From: BOG-908 sp965198915
GTDB lineage: Bacteria > Pseudomonadota > Alphaproteobacteria > Acetobacterales > Acetobacteraceae
NCBI GenBank assembly: GCA_965198915.1
Contig: CBDAQC010000002.1
Span: forward strand, 992,001 to 1,056,000
Length of the DNA stretch: 64,000 nt
Direction: 5' to 3'
This document shows, piece after piece, positions 8,134 to 17,346 of this stretch (position 1 is the first letter of the stretch; each line of letters begins with the position of its first letter). The notes below the pieces were generated by a model. That model did no database searches, was not told the origin of the DNA, and saw nothing but the letters and a program-made list of their open reading frames with translations. The position numbers were made by a program, and so were the translations under genes.

Positions 8134-9114
8134 TTGGGAAGTAGGCAAACACGTCAGGTTCCTGTCGGGGAGTGGCCCAGCGGCACCCGACGGGGCCTGA
8201 CGTGGCTTCTGGCCGGCGGCTTGCTGGCCGGGTGCCAGGCGTCCGGACCCTGCCAGTTGGGGCTAGCCACCGAAGTCCCGCTCCGTGTCCGGGATGGCCA
8301 CCTGCTCGCCACGCCGCTGCTCAACGGCCAGCCGACCAACATGTGGTTCGATACGGGCGCGCAGATCACCACGCTGGCCACCGCGGCCGCAGACCGGCTC
8401 TCGCTGTCGCTGATCCCGCTGCGCGGCACGCTGGAGGGCGTAGGCGGCAGCAGCGCAGAATATGGTTTCGTCGCAGGCAGCTTCCAGATCGGGCGCCTGC
8501 GTGGACATAACTTCCAGCTCATCGCCAGCGATCTCGGGGCGTCGCGCGCCGGCCCGTTCAGCGACGGGCTGCTGGGTGCAGACTTCCTGTCGCCGTATGA
8601 CGTCGACCTCGACATCGCCTACGGCAAGGCCATCCTGTTCAAGACGACCGGCGACTGCGCCAGTCCGAGTGCCGCGCTAAGCGGCGACCTCTATACCGTG
8701 CCGATGCGGCCGGCCGGGAGCGGGACGGATCCGCGGCCGCATATCAACGTGCAGGTGGCCGGGAAGACGCTCACAGCGCTGCTCGATACCGGCGCACCCA
8801 CCTCGCTGCTGTTCCGCGACGCCGCGCGCCGCATCGGCCTGCAACCCGCCGGCCTGGTCAATGACCCGCGACTGCGCGCCGGCGGCGTGGGTTCCGGTAC
8901 GGCCCCGGCGGTGCGGCACGTGTTGGGGTCGATCGAGGTGGGCGACCTCACCGTATCGAACCTGCCGGTCGTCATCATCGACCAGGCTGCCCCGCCAGAT
9001 GCAGACATGCTGCTCGGCCTCGATTTCTTCTTCCACGTCCACACGTGGCTGTCGTTCTCGTCGCGCAGCGTGGTGTTGCAATATCCGCCTCTGCCGTCGC
9101 CCGCCGCGCAATGA
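8134..9114 (+). CDS. Retropepsin-like aspartic protease lipoprotein with two protease domains
   Basis: A 326-residue protein with a lipoprotein signal: basic RR, a hydrophobic run, then LLAGC. Two retropepsin-type active-site motifs occur in one chain: WFDTGAQITT near residue 73 and LLDTGAPTS near residue 218. Each is followed by a downstream hydrophobic-Gly segment (GLLGADFL and MLLGLDFF). Retropepsins normally form a dimer with one DTG per chain, so this looks like a fused pseudo-dimer. The start is probably TTG 8134: GAGGG at 8123 overlaps the stop of the preceding gene at correct spacing. Substrate unknown; likely acts in the periplasm, lipid-anchored. Confidence 0.82.
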   Translation: MGSRQTRQVPVGEWPSGTRRGLTWLLAGGLLAGCQASGPCQLGLATEVPLRVRDGHLLATPLLNGQPTNMWFDTGAQITTLATAAADRLSLSLIPLRGTLEGVGGSSAEYGFVAGSFQIGRLRGHNFQLIASDLGASRAGPFSDGLLGADFLSPYDVDLDIAYGKAILFKTTGDCASPSAALSGDLYTVPMRPAGSGTDPRPHINVQVAGKTLTALLDTGAPTSLLFRDAARRIGLQPAGLVNDPRLRAGGVGSGTAPAVRHVLGSIEVGDLTVSNLPVVIIDQAAPPDADMLLGLDFFFHVHTWLSFSSRSVVLQYPPLPSPAAQ

Positions 9115-9167
9115 CCAGGCGACAAGGCATTTCGGAATGCGCCGAACCTGCTGAAGCGCTGTAAAGA

Positions 9168-9213
9168 CAAAAGTTTTTTGCTTCTTTTTTCCAAAAAAGA
9201 AGGCCTTCCTTCC
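9168..9213 (+). repeat. A/T-hairpin repeat unit, single copy
   Basis: One rightward unit of the repeat family: CAAAAGTTTTTTGC, a perfect hairpin of 10-base arms (9181-9190 with 9193-9202), then AAGGCCTTCCTTCC. It lies 24 bases before the start of the quinone oxidoreductase gene. Confidence 0.85.
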
Positions 9214-9236
9214 TGACTCAGCAAAGGAACAACAAG

Positions 9237-10232
9237 ATGCGGCAGATCGGCCTGACCGGCGCAGGCGGACCGGACGTGATGCACGTGACCGAAGCACCGG
9301 TGCCCGAGCCGGGCCCCGGCCAGGTGCTGATCCGCGTCACCGCCGCGGGCGTGAACCGGCCTGACGTGGCGCAGCGCAGCGGCACCTACCCGCCGCCGCC
9401 CGACGCCAGCCCGGTGCTGGGATTGGAGGTGGCCGGCAAGGTGGCCGCGCTGGGCCAAGGTGTCACGACGTTGCGCAAGGGCGAGGAGGTCTGCGCCCTG
9501 GTGAACGGCGGCGGCTACGCCGAGTATTGCGTGGCGCCTGCCGGCCAGTGCCTGCCCTGGCCCGAAGGTTACGACGCAATCCGCGCCGCTGCGTTGCCGG
9601 AGACGTTCTTCACCGTCTGGGCCAACCTGTTCGGGCCAAACCTGCCGAGCGGCGGCCACCTCTCTGCCGGGCAGAGCGTGCTGATACATGGCGGCAGCAG
9701 CGGCATCGGCACCACCGCCATCCAGCTCGCACGCGCCCTCGGCGCGCGGGTGTTCGTCACCGCCGGCTCGGCCGAAAAATGCGCGGCCTGCGTGGCGCTG
9801 GGGGCGGAGGCCGCAATCGATTACCGGCAGGAGGATTTCGTGGCGCGGGTGCACGCCCTGACCGAAGGGCGCGGCGTCGATGTGGTGCTGGACATGGTGG
9901 CCGGCAGCTACCTCTCGCGCAACACGCACGCCCTGGCGCGCGACGGGCGGCTGGTGGTGATCGCCGTGCAGGGCGGCACGCGCGATCCGGAGCTGGACAT
10001 CCGGCTGGTGATGATGAAGCGCCTGGTGATCACCGGCTCCACGATGCGGCCGCGCACGGCTGCCGAAAAAGCGGCGCTGCGCGACGAGCTGCAGGCCCGC
10101 GTGTGGCCCTTGCTGGACGCGGGACGTTGCGCGCCGGTGATCCACGGCGTGTTTCCGCTGGGACAAGTGGGCGATGCGCACCGGCTGATGGAGAGCAGCG
10201 CGCATATCGGAAAGATCGTCTTGACGCTGTGA
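9237..10232 (+). CDS. NAD(P)H quinone oxidoreductase, PIG3 family
   Basis: A 331-residue MDR enzyme. AAGVNRPDVAQRSG at about residue 37 and GLEVAGKV match the PIG3/quinone oxidoreductase group, and IHGGSSGIGTTAIQLARALG is the NADPH-binding motif. The later RLVVIAVQGG and GSTMRPRT segments also fit. It should reduce quinone-like substrates with NADPH. The start is ATG 9237 with AAAGGAA a few bases upstream. It stands alone behind a repeat unit. Confidence 0.9.
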   Translation: MRQIGLTGAGGPDVMHVTEAPVPEPGPGQVLIRVTAAGVNRPDVAQRSGTYPPPPDASPVLGLEVAGKVAALGQGVTTLRKGEEVCALVNGGGYAEYCVAPAGQCLPWPEGYDAIRAAALPETFFTVWANLFGPNLPSGGHLSAGQSVLIHGGSSGIGTTAIQLARALGARVFVTAGSAEKCAACVALGAEAAIDYRQEDFVARVHALTEGRGVDVVLDMVAGSYLSRNTHALARDGRLVVIAVQGGTRDPELDIRLVMMKRLVITGSTMRPRTAAEKAALRDELQARVWPLLDAGRCAPVIHGVFPLGQVGDAHRLMESSAHIGKIVLTL

Positions 10233-10348
10233 CAGCCACCAGGAAGCACGCACGTGCCGGCAGGGTAGTGGGCAACGGCGACAGGTGGCACACGCCGCGA
10301 TGACGATCGCAAGATCGGAACCGGCCAGGTCAGGACAGGCGGGTCTGC

Positions 10349-11119
10349 ATGTCTGACATCCTGCTGCATGCGACGGAGAATGGGTCTGGTCCGCCCTTGT
10401 GCCTGTTGCACGGGCTTTTTGGACGCGCGCAGAATTTCGGCGCCCTCGTGCGGCGGCTTTCTGCAAAGTCTCGCGTGATTTCGCTGGATTTGCGCAATCA
10501 CGGCGGAAGTCCGCATGTCCCGGGCATGGCGTATGGCGACATGGCGGCGGACGTGCTGCGCACGCTGGCTGCCTTGGACGCGCTTCCCTGCCGCCTGCTC
10601 GGGCATTCGATGGGCGGCAAGGTGGCGATGGCGGCTGCACTCGCGGCGCCGGAACAGGTGATGCGCCTGGTGGTGGCAGACATCGCGCCCGTTCCTTACA
10701 GCCATCACAATGCGCGCATAGCTGCGGCCTTGCAGGCCCTGCCCCTGTCATCAGACCTGAACAGGCGCACAGCCGAGGCGGCACTGGAGGACGCGGTGCC
10801 GAACCAGCCGGTACGCCGCTTCCTGCTGCAGAACCTGGAATTCGGGGCGCGCCCGGCGTGGAAGATCGGCCTGGCGGAGATTGCGGCCGGGATAGATGAG
10901 GTCGAAGGCTGGCCAGCGCAGGCAGCCGCCTTGCAATATGACGGGCCGGTGCTGTTCGTTGCAGGCGAACGCTCCGACTACGTGACGCCGGAAGGCATAC
11001 GGGCGGCCACTACGTTGTTTCCGCAGGCGCGCCTGGTCCGGCTTGCTGGCGCCGGGCACTGGCTGCATGCCGACCAGCCTGCGCTGTTTGCAGACACCGT
11101 GGAGGCCTTCCTGCAGTAA
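10349..11119 (+). CDS. Alpha/beta-fold hydrolase (YbfF-like esterase)
   Basis: A 256-residue serine hydrolase. LLHGLFGRAQNFG forms the oxyanion region, LDLRNHGGSPH follows, and GHSMGGKVA holds the catalytic serine at about residue 90. The acid lies in the FVAGERSDYVTPE region and the histidine in GAGHWLHADQP. This pattern and the length match YbfF-type acyl-CoA thioesterase/esterases and proline-iminopeptidase relatives. Starts at ATG 10349. It converges with the enoyl-CoA hydratase gene; the 245 bases between them show nothing clear. Confidence 0.88.
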   Translation: MSDILLHATENGSGPPLCLLHGLFGRAQNFGALVRRLSAKSRVISLDLRNHGGSPHVPGMAYGDMAADVLRTLAALDALPCRLLGHSMGGKVAMAAALAAPEQVMRLVVADIAPVPYSHHNARIAAALQALPLSSDLNRRTAEAALEDAVPNQPVRRFLLQNLEFGARPAWKIGLAEIAAGIDEVEGWPAQAAALQYDGPVLFVAGERSDYVTPEGIRAATTLFPQARLVRLAGAGHWLHADQPALFADTVEAFLQ

Positions 11120-11364
11120 CGTGCCGTTCGCCGGTTGTCAGACCCAACGGTCCCTGGCCGTAACTCGCAGATACGTGCCGCCACGCATGACTATCGGCAA
11201 CAAAGCTGCACCAGGCAGGCTGCCGCGGCAGATGTTGCCGCTGCTGCTGTTCGAGATCGTATGAACATTCAGCCAGTCGAGCCGTTCCGCACGTTACCGA
11301 TCGCCAGGCTAGGCAGCGCTTTTGCCAGCAGGACTGAGACCACGAAAGTAGCCTCGCCCGACCG

Positions 11365-12246
11365 CTACTCGCCTACCCAGCCCTCGTAGAACGCCGGCAT
11401 CTCCGACGCGCGCCCCGCAAACGCGGCGTCGCGCTTTTCCTGGAACGCCCGTACGCCTTCCTTGCCGTCGGCCGTACTGGCGTAGAACATCGCCAGCGAA
11501 TCCACCCGGTGCGCCTCGATCGGGTGCGGCTGCGCCGCGTTGCGCCACAGCATCTGCCGGGTGAATGCCACCGCCACTGGCGAGCGCTTCGCGATCAGCC
11601 GGGCCGCGAAAGCCTGCGCGTCCGCCAGCAGGGTGTCCGGCGCGTGCACGGAGCGCAGCAGGCCGGTTCGCAGGCCTTCCGCGGCGTCGAAGATCTCCGC
11701 CGTGTAGCACCATTCCAGCGCCTGTTGCATGCCGACCAGGCGCGGCAGGAACCAGCTCGAACACGCCTCGGGCACGATGCCCAGCCGTCCGAACACGAAG
11801 CCGATGCGCGCCTTTTCGGACGCCAGCCGGAAATCGGCGGCCAGCGTCATCGTGGCACCCACGCCCACGGCCGCGCCGTTGATTGCGGCCACCACCGGCT
11901 TGCGGCAGCCGAAGATCGCCAGGCTGACCCGGCCGCCGGTGTCGCGCACGCCGGCGATCATCTCCGCCTCGTCCAGCCTGTCCTGCATGTCCTGCAGGGT
12001 CGGGCGCTGCGCCTCGTCCAGGCCGAACACGTTGCCGTCCACCGAGAGGTCCATGCCGGCGCAGAACGCCCGCCCGGCGCCGGTCAGCACCACGGCCCCC
12101 ACCGCATCGTCCAGGCTCGCCGCCTCGAACGCGGCTACCAGCTCGTTGGCCATCTCCACGGTGAAGGCGTTGAGCTGGTCGGGGCGGTTCAGGGTGATGG
12201 TTTGGACGCGGCCGTCGAGGCTGGTTGTGAGCGTGGCGTAGGGCAC
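11365..12246 (-). CDS. Enoyl-CoA hydratase/isomerase family protein
   Basis: A 293-residue crotonase-fold protein. ITLNRPDQLNAFT near the N-terminus, GAGRAFCAGMDLS as the CoA/oxyanion loop, and KPVVAAINGAAVGVGATMTLAADFRLAS are all diagnostic. The glutamate of VPEACSSWFLPRLVG occupies the usual acid position. It would hydrate or isomerise an enoyl-CoA made by an acyl-CoA dehydrogenase such as the one at 6.9-8.1 kb. The start is GTG at 12246 with GGAG eight bases upstream, which rules out the longer frame running into the adjacent repeat. Confidence 0.9.
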   Translation of the reverse strand: MPYATLTTSLDGRVQTITLNRPDQLNAFTVEMANELVAAFEAASLDDAVGAVVLTGAGRAFCAGMDLSVDGNVFGLDEAQRPTLQDMQDRLDEAEMIAGVRDTGGRVSLAIFGCRKPVVAAINGAAVGVGATMTLAADFRLASEKARIGFVFGRLGIVPEACSSWFLPRLVGMQQALEWCYTAEIFDAAEGLRTGLLRSVHAPDTLLADAQAFAARLIAKRSPVAVAFTRQMLWRNAAQPHPIEAHRVDSLAMFYASTADGKEGVRAFQEKRDAAFAGRASEMPAFYEGWVGE

Positions 12247-12267
12247 GAGGAGGTCTCCAGAGAAAAG

Positions 12268-12446
12268 GGAGAAAGGCCTTCTTTTTTGAAAAAAAGAAGC
12301 AAAAAACTTTTGCTCCCTCGCCTGCATCGTCGTGCGCTTTGGTTCCGCAGACACGAAAGCTGGCAGGACCAGAACCGGCGTTAGTGCAGGCGGGGAGCGA
12401 GAGTCTTTGCTTCTTTCTCCAAAAAGGAAGGCCTTGCCTTACTTCC
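12268..12446. repeat. Composite repeat, inverted pair of A/T-hairpin units
   Basis: A leftward unit (12268-12312) and a more degenerate rightward unit (12401-12446) enclose a G/C-rich core of the 'CCTGCATC' subtype. The outward ends (AAGGCCTT) face the starts of the divergent enoyl-CoA hydratase and ntrY genes. Confidence 0.85.
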
Positions 12447-12475
12447 TTCCCACGCAGCGCCTAGGCTCGCCAGCC

Positions 12476-14725
12476 ATGGACGCTCAGACTCCTCCACCGT
12501 CCCGCACCCGCCGGATCGCGGACATCCTGCTCGGCCGCCTGGTCACCCTGGCCCTGGCCGCCACCGCGGCCGCTCTGGGCGTTGGCAGCTTCTTCCTGAT
12601 GTCCAGCGGCGCCCCGCTGGCCATACGACCGAACCTGGTCACCGCCCTCGTCCTGTCCAACCTCAGCGTGCTGCTGCTGCTTGCCGCCTCGCTTGCCGGC
12701 CGGCTCACCCGCGTGCTGGTGGAGCGTCGGCGCGGCTCGGCGGGATCGCGCCTGCATGTGCGCCTGGTGCTGCTGTTCAGCGTGGTCGCCGTGATCCCGA
12801 CCATCCTGGTGGGCGTCTTCGCCACCGCCTGGTTCTCGCTGGGCATACAGTTCTGGTTCAACGACCGCATACGCACCGCGCTGGAGGAGGGCCTGCAGGC
12901 CAGCCAGGGCTACCTGTCCGAGCACCGCGACACGATCAAGACGGACGCGCTGGGCATGAAGGCCGATCTGGAACGCGCCGGCCGGGCGATGTTCGACGAG
13001 CCGGATGCGTTCCGCCAGACGCTGGAGAGCCAGACCGCCCTGCGCGGGCTGGACGAGGTGGTGATCTTCGACCCCAGCACGAGCAGCGTGCTGGTGAGCG
13101 CCGGGCTGATGGCCGGCGTGGGGGTTGGAAACATCCCGCCTGGCGCCGTGGAGGCGGCCCGCGAGGGCGAGGTGCCGGTGCTGGGCAATGGTGCGGATAC
13201 CGAAGTCCGCGCGCTGGTCCTGCTCAACTCGACGCCGCCGCTGATGATGATGCTGGAGCGCCCGGTCGATCCACGGATCCTGGCCCATATGCATTCCACC
13301 GAGGACGCGGTGGCGCAGTACGGCCGGCTCTACGCCAACCGCGCCAGCCTGCAGGTAACCTTCGCGCTCATCTTCGCCCTGGTGGCGCTGCTGGTGCTGG
13401 CCGCCGCGGTCTCGATCGGTCTGGTGCTGGCCAACCAGATCGCCCGTCCGGTGGGCTGGCTGATGCAGGCGGCCGAGCGGGTGCGGGGCGGCGACCTGGC
13501 CGTGCGGGTGCCCGAGATCGCCAGCGACGACGAACTGGCCGGGCTGAGCCGCGCCTTCAACCGCATGACCAACCAGCTCAGCGGCCAGCGTGCCGAGCTG
13601 ATGAGCGCCTACAGCCAGATAGACGAGCGGCGCCGCTTCACCGAGACGGTGCTGTCCGGCGTGTCGGCCGGGGTGATCGGGCTGGACGGCGCCGGCCGTA
13701 TAGAGCTGCCGAACCGTGCCGCCAGCGCGCTGCTGGGCCTGGACCTGGCGAGCCTGACCGGCCAGCTCCTGGCCGACCGCGTGCCGGAGATGGCGCCCAT
13801 GCTGGCGGCCTGCATGGCCGCGCCGGAACGTCCGGTCACCGGCGAGATACAGGCCGGACCACGCCAGCGCCGCACCCTGCTGGTCCGCATAGGGGCCGAG
13901 CTGAAGGCCGGCAGCGCGCACGGCTTCGTCGTCACCTTCGACGACATAACCGAGCTGCAATCGGCCCAGCGCAAGGCCGCCTGGGCGGACGTGGCGCGCC
14001 GTATCGCGCACGAGATCAAGAACCCGCTCACGCCCATACAGCTCAGCGCCGAGCGCCTGAAACGCCGCTTCGCGCGTGAGATCACGTCCGATCCGGATAC
14101 TTTCGTGCAATGCGCGGACACCATCGTGCGCCACGTGGGCGATATCGGCCGCATGGTGGACGAGTTCTCCGCCTTCGCCCGCATGCCGCTTCCGGTGATC
14201 AAGATGGAAGATGTGGGCCGGGTGGCGCGCGAGGCGCTGATCCTGCAGCGCACCGCTCACCCGGACATCGTCTGGAGCACGGACATACCGGAGCGTGGGC
14301 CCGCCGGGCGGTGCGACCGCCGGCTTCTGGGCCAGGCGCTGACCAACCTGCTCGTCAACGCGGCCGATTCGGTGGCCATGCGTGCCAATCCCGAGGGCAC
14401 GCCTGGGCACATTAGCGTGACCGTGACGGAAGCCGACAGCATGGTGCGCATCGCCGTGACAGATGACGGAATCGGCTTGCCGCAGCAGGATCGTGACCGC
14501 CTGACCGAACCCTACGTGACGCACAAGGCGAAAGGCACCGGGCTGGGGCTTGCCATAGTGAAGAAGATCATGGAGGACCATGGCGGATCGGTCACACTGG
14601 ACGACCGACAAGGCACAGGCCCTGTTACAACCGGGGCAGTTGCGACGTTAACACTTCCTGCGGCGCCGCTCGGCGCCACCAAGATGGACTCCAGCGTGGA
14701 AGCGAATTCTGCCGATGGCGCATGA
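12476..14725 (+). CDS. ntrY: NtrY sensor histidine kinase
   Basis: A 749-residue membrane sensor kinase. The N-terminus has three membrane segments within residues 20-120, then a periplasmic-type region, another helix around 305, a HAMP domain, a PAS domain near 395-500, the phosphorylated His in RRIAHEIKNPLTPIQLSAER (about residue 512), and the ATPase boxes DDGIGLPQQDRDR and GTGLGLAIVKK. NtrY phosphorylates NtrX and in alphaproteobacteria links nitrogen, redox or envelope status to gene control. It starts at ATG 12476, because the upstream frame is repeat-derived, and overlaps ntrX by 11 bases. Confidence 0.95.
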   Translation: MDAQTPPPSRTRRIADILLGRLVTLALAATAAALGVGSFFLMSSGAPLAIRPNLVTALVLSNLSVLLLLAASLAGRLTRVLVERRRGSAGSRLHVRLVLLFSVVAVIPTILVGVFATAWFSLGIQFWFNDRIRTALEEGLQASQGYLSEHRDTIKTDALGMKADLERAGRAMFDEPDAFRQTLESQTALRGLDEVVIFDPSTSSVLVSAGLMAGVGVGNIPPGAVEAAREGEVPVLGNGADTEVRALVLLNSTPPLMMMLERPVDPRILAHMHSTEDAVAQYGRLYANRASLQVTFALIFALVALLVLAAAVSIGLVLANQIARPVGWLMQAAERVRGGDLAVRVPEIASDDELAGLSRAFNRMTNQLSGQRAELMSAYSQIDERRRFTETVLSGVSAGVIGLDGAGRIELPNRAASALLGLDLASLTGQLLADRVPEMAPMLAACMAAPERPVTGEIQAGPRQRRTLLVRIGAELKAGSAHGFVVTFDDITELQSAQRKAAWADVARRIAHEIKNPLTPIQLSAERLKRRFAREITSDPDTFVQCADTIVRHVGDIGRMVDEFSAFARMPLPVIKMEDVGRVAREALILQRTAHPDIVWSTDIPERGPAGRCDRRLLGQALTNLLVNAADSVAMRANPEGTPGHISVTVTEADSMVRIAVTDDGIGLPQQDRDRLTEPYVTHKAKGTGLGLAIVKKIMEDHGGSVTLDDRQGTGPVTTGAVATLTLPAAPLGATKMDSSVEANSADGA

Positions 14726-16118
14726 AATCCTGATCGTTGACGACGAGCCGGACATCCGGCTGCTTATCGACGGGTTGCTGCGCGACGAGGGCTACGACAC
14801 GCGGCAAGCCGCGGATTCGGATGCCGCCATCGCCGCGTTCCGCGCCAGGCGGCCCTCGCTGATACTTCTGGACGTCTGGCTGCAGGGCTCCCGCCTGGAC
14901 GGGCTGGGCATATTGAAGGCGCTGCACCGTGAGGAGCCGGCGGTGCCCGCAGTGATGATCTCCGGTCACGGTACGATAGAGACCGCGGTGGCCGCCATAC
15001 AGCAGGGCGCCTACGACTTCATCGAGAAGCCGTTCCAGACCGACCGCCTGCTGCTGATCATACGCCGTGCGCTGGAAGCCGCCCGGCTGGCCGCCGAGAA
15101 CGCCGAGTTGCGCCTGCGCGCCGGCCAGGAAGCCCAGTTGACCGGCGCCAGCCCCGCCATACACGCCGTGCGCAGCCAGATCGAACGCGTGGCGCCCACC
15201 GGGTCGCGCGTGCTGATCACCGGGGCGGCGGGCAGCGGCAAGGAGGTGGTGGCGCGCACCATACACACACGCTCGCGCCGCGCCGAAGGCCCGTTCGTGG
15301 CGCTGAACTGCGCCACCCTGAACCCGGCGCGCTTCGAGGAGGAGCTGTTCGGGGTGGAAGCCGGCAACGACCCGGGCACCCTGCCCCGGCGTGCCGGCGT
15401 GCTGGAACGCGCCCATGGCGGCACGCTTCTGCTGGACGAGGTCAGCGATATGCCGCTGGAGACACAGGGCAAGATCGTACGCGCTCTGCAGGATCAGACG
15501 TTCGAGCGCATCGGCGGCAGCAGCCGGGTGAAGGTGGACGTCCGCGTGCTGGCCACCACCAACCGCGACCTGCAATTGGAGATCGCCAACGCCCGCTTCC
15601 GCGAGGATCTGTATTACCGCCTGGCCGTGGTGCCGATGCGCCTGCCCGGCCTGCGGGAGCGGCGCGAGGACATTCCCGAACTCGCGCGCTACTTCCTGAC
15701 CCGTGCCGCCGAGACCGCGGGATTGCCTGGCCGCGAGCTCTCCGCCGACGCGATCACCGCGCTGCAGGCCTATGACTGGCCGGGCAACGTGCGCCAGTTG
15801 CGCAACCTGATGGACTGGCTGCTGATCATGGCGCCGGGCGGACCGGCAGAGCCGATACGGGCTGAGATGCTGCCGCCCGAAATAGGCCAGGGCGCGCCGG
15901 CACTGCTCAACTTCGATCCCACGGCGGACGTGATGGCCTTGCCGCTGCGCGAGGCGCGCGACATGTTCGAGACCCAGTACCTGCAGGCGCAGTTGCTGCG
16001 GTTCGGCGGCAACATCTCGCGCACGGCGGGCTTCGTGGGAATGGAACGGTCAGCGTTGCATCGCAAGCTGAAACAGCTCGGCGTCAATTCCGAGGATCGC
16101 GAGAAGGTCGCTGGGTGA
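14715..16118 (+). CDS. ntrX: NtrX response regulator (NtrC family)
   Basis: A 467-residue regulator. The receiver domain (residues 1-120) has the acidic pair in DDEPDIR, a phospho-acceptor Asp near residue 52 in LILLDVWL, and the Lys in IEKPF. A sigma54-type AAA+ domain follows with Walker A GAAGSGKE (about 171) and Walker B GGTLLLDEVSD. The GAFTGA sigma54-contact loop is replaced by EAGNDPGTLPRRAG, as is usual for NtrX, so it probably acts without classical sigma54 activation. A Fis-type helix-turn-helix ends the protein (NISRTAGFVGMERSALHRK). It overlaps ntrY at the start and the FKBP gene at the stop. Confidence 0.95.
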   Translation: MAHEILIVDDEPDIRLLIDGLLRDEGYDTRQAADSDAAIAAFRARRPSLILLDVWLQGSRLDGLGILKALHREEPAVPAVMISGHGTIETAVAAIQQGAYDFIEKPFQTDRLLLIIRRALEAARLAAENAELRLRAGQEAQLTGASPAIHAVRSQIERVAPTGSRVLITGAAGSGKEVVARTIHTRSRRAEGPFVALNCATLNPARFEEELFGVEAGNDPGTLPRRAGVLERAHGGTLLLDEVSDMPLETQGKIVRALQDQTFERIGGSSRVKVDVRVLATTNRDLQLEIANARFREDLYYRLAVVPMRLPGLRERREDIPELARYFLTRAAETAGLPGRELSADAITALQAYDWPGNVRQLRNLMDWLLIMAPGGPAEPIRAEMLPPEIGQGAPALLNFDPTADVMALPLREARDMFETQYLQAQLLRFGGNISRTAGFVGMERSALHRKLKQLGVNSEDREKVAG

Positions 16119-16546
16119 TGAGGGGCGTGATGTTGAAACGGGTATTTCTTGTCGGAGCATTGCTGTTGAGCCAGAATTCGTTCGCCGCGGACACTTACGT
16201 GACGATGCAGTCGGGAGTGCAATATCACGACGAGACGGTGGGCAGCGGCCCCGAGCCGAAGGCCGGACAGACGGTGAGCGTGCACTACACCGGCTGGCTC
16301 TACGAGAATGGTGCGAAGGGTGCCAAATTCGACAGTTCGCGTGACCGCAACGAGCCGTTCGAATTCATACTGGGCCAGGGCCACGTCATCGCCGGCTGGG
16401 ACACCGGCGTGGCCACGATGCATGTCGGCGGCAAGCGCACCCTGATCATTCCGCCCGACCAGGGATATGGTGAGCGCGGCGCCGGTGGCGTCATACCGCC
16501 GAACGCCACGCTCATTTTCGACGTGGAGCTGCTGGGCGTGCACTGA
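16118..16546 (+). CDS. FKBP-type peptidyl-prolyl isomerase, exported
   Basis: A 142-residue protein with a signal peptide (basic start, then VFLVGALLLSQNSFAAD) and a complete FKBP domain: VSVHYTGWLYENG, FDSSRDRNEPFEF, GWDTGVATM, YGERGAGGVIPPNATLIFDVELL. It should catalyse prolyl cis-trans isomerisation in the periplasm. The ATG at 16118 shares the TGATG junction with the ntrX stop, so translation is probably coupled. GTG 16115 and ATG 16130 (behind GAGGGG) are alternative starts. The link to ntrYX is positional only. Confidence 0.88.
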   Translation: MRGVMLKRVFLVGALLLSQNSFAADTYVTMQSGVQYHDETVGSGPEPKAGQTVSVHYTGWLYENGAKGAKFDSSRDRNEPFEFILGQGHVIAGWDTGVATMHVGGKRTLIIPPDQGYGERGAGGVIPPNATLIFDVELLGVH

Positions 16547-16575
16547 GCGCCCCTTCTGCGCTGCCGCGGACGGTG

Positions 16576-17050
16576 TCATGCACGCCGCGACAGCGCAGAG
16601 GACGAAACGCTCTGCTTCCTGCCTTCCCTATTCGCTACCAGCCGGCCTCCCGGCCCGAACCCGTAGCCCGGCCCCCAGGCGCCCCAGTTCCATGCGGCAT
16701 CGTTGTATTCGGATGCCGCCAACTCCTGCTCGTCGCCGATGTACTGCTGCTGCTCGGGCTGCTTGAAGGCGCCATAGGCCTGTTGCGTGCCGACATACAG
16801 GCAGTTGCAGACCAGAGGATCGGCATAGACGTAGTGCACGTCGTCGCCGTGCACGCGCTGCGAAATGATGCGGCGGAAGCTTGTTCAGTATCGCCTGCCG
16901 CTCGGGCGTGTTGGCGGGACGCACGATAAAGCCTGCCACCGCCAGGCTGTCTTCCTTCTGCGTCACGATCTACTGCTGGATCTCGCAGCCTGACAGGCCC
17001 GCCAGCACAACCAATCCCAGGCATGCCAGTAGCGAGCGGTGAACGGCAAT
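16576..17050 (-). pseudogene. Broken lipoprotein gene (in-frame stop plus frameshift)
   Basis: Read leftward, the region encodes a lipoprotein signal (LLACLGLVVLAGLSGC then EIQQ), an in-frame TAG near 16971, then VTQKEDSLAVAGFIVRPANT to about 16870. The frame then changes and continues as VHGDDVHYVYADPLVCNCLY, ending in a Trp/Gly-rich tail before the stop at 16576. The three pieces join into one plausible small exported lipoprotein. No good start codon remains; ATT 17050 occupies the expected place, so the start may be lost too. Two separate lesions argue for decay rather than one sequencing error, though errors cannot be excluded. Confidence 0.65.
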
Positions 17051-17346
17051 GGCGGGAGGCCGCCGGATACAGGTTGGAAGCCCACGCACCGTCTCCGCGC
17101 ACATGCGATGCCGGCATGAAGACGGCCATTTCGCAGGTTGCATGTCCTGGCGGGTGGCTCACCGGCTGCTGAGAATCGCGCAGGTCGGGGCGGGTGACGG
17201 GGCGTCCGGCGCGGAGCGCGGCAGCCGGACCACCTTGGCCGTGAAATGTGGCTCACGTGTCCTGCGACGCAGGACGCGCCACGACTTTTGCGCCGTGCCG
17301 GCGTTCAACCGGCCGCACCACCGAAACAGGCAAGCACAGGCGTCCG

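Noticed and set aside
8691..10784. 697-codon leftward open frame
   Set aside because: It lies opposite the retropepsin, quinone oxidoreductase and hydrolase genes, which have family motifs; its own sequence is Arg/His/Gln-rich with no motif. Shadow frame in GC-rich DNA.
12461..14611. 716-codon leftward open frame
   Set aside because: Opposite ntrY, in the classic high-GC shadow position, with no conserved motif.
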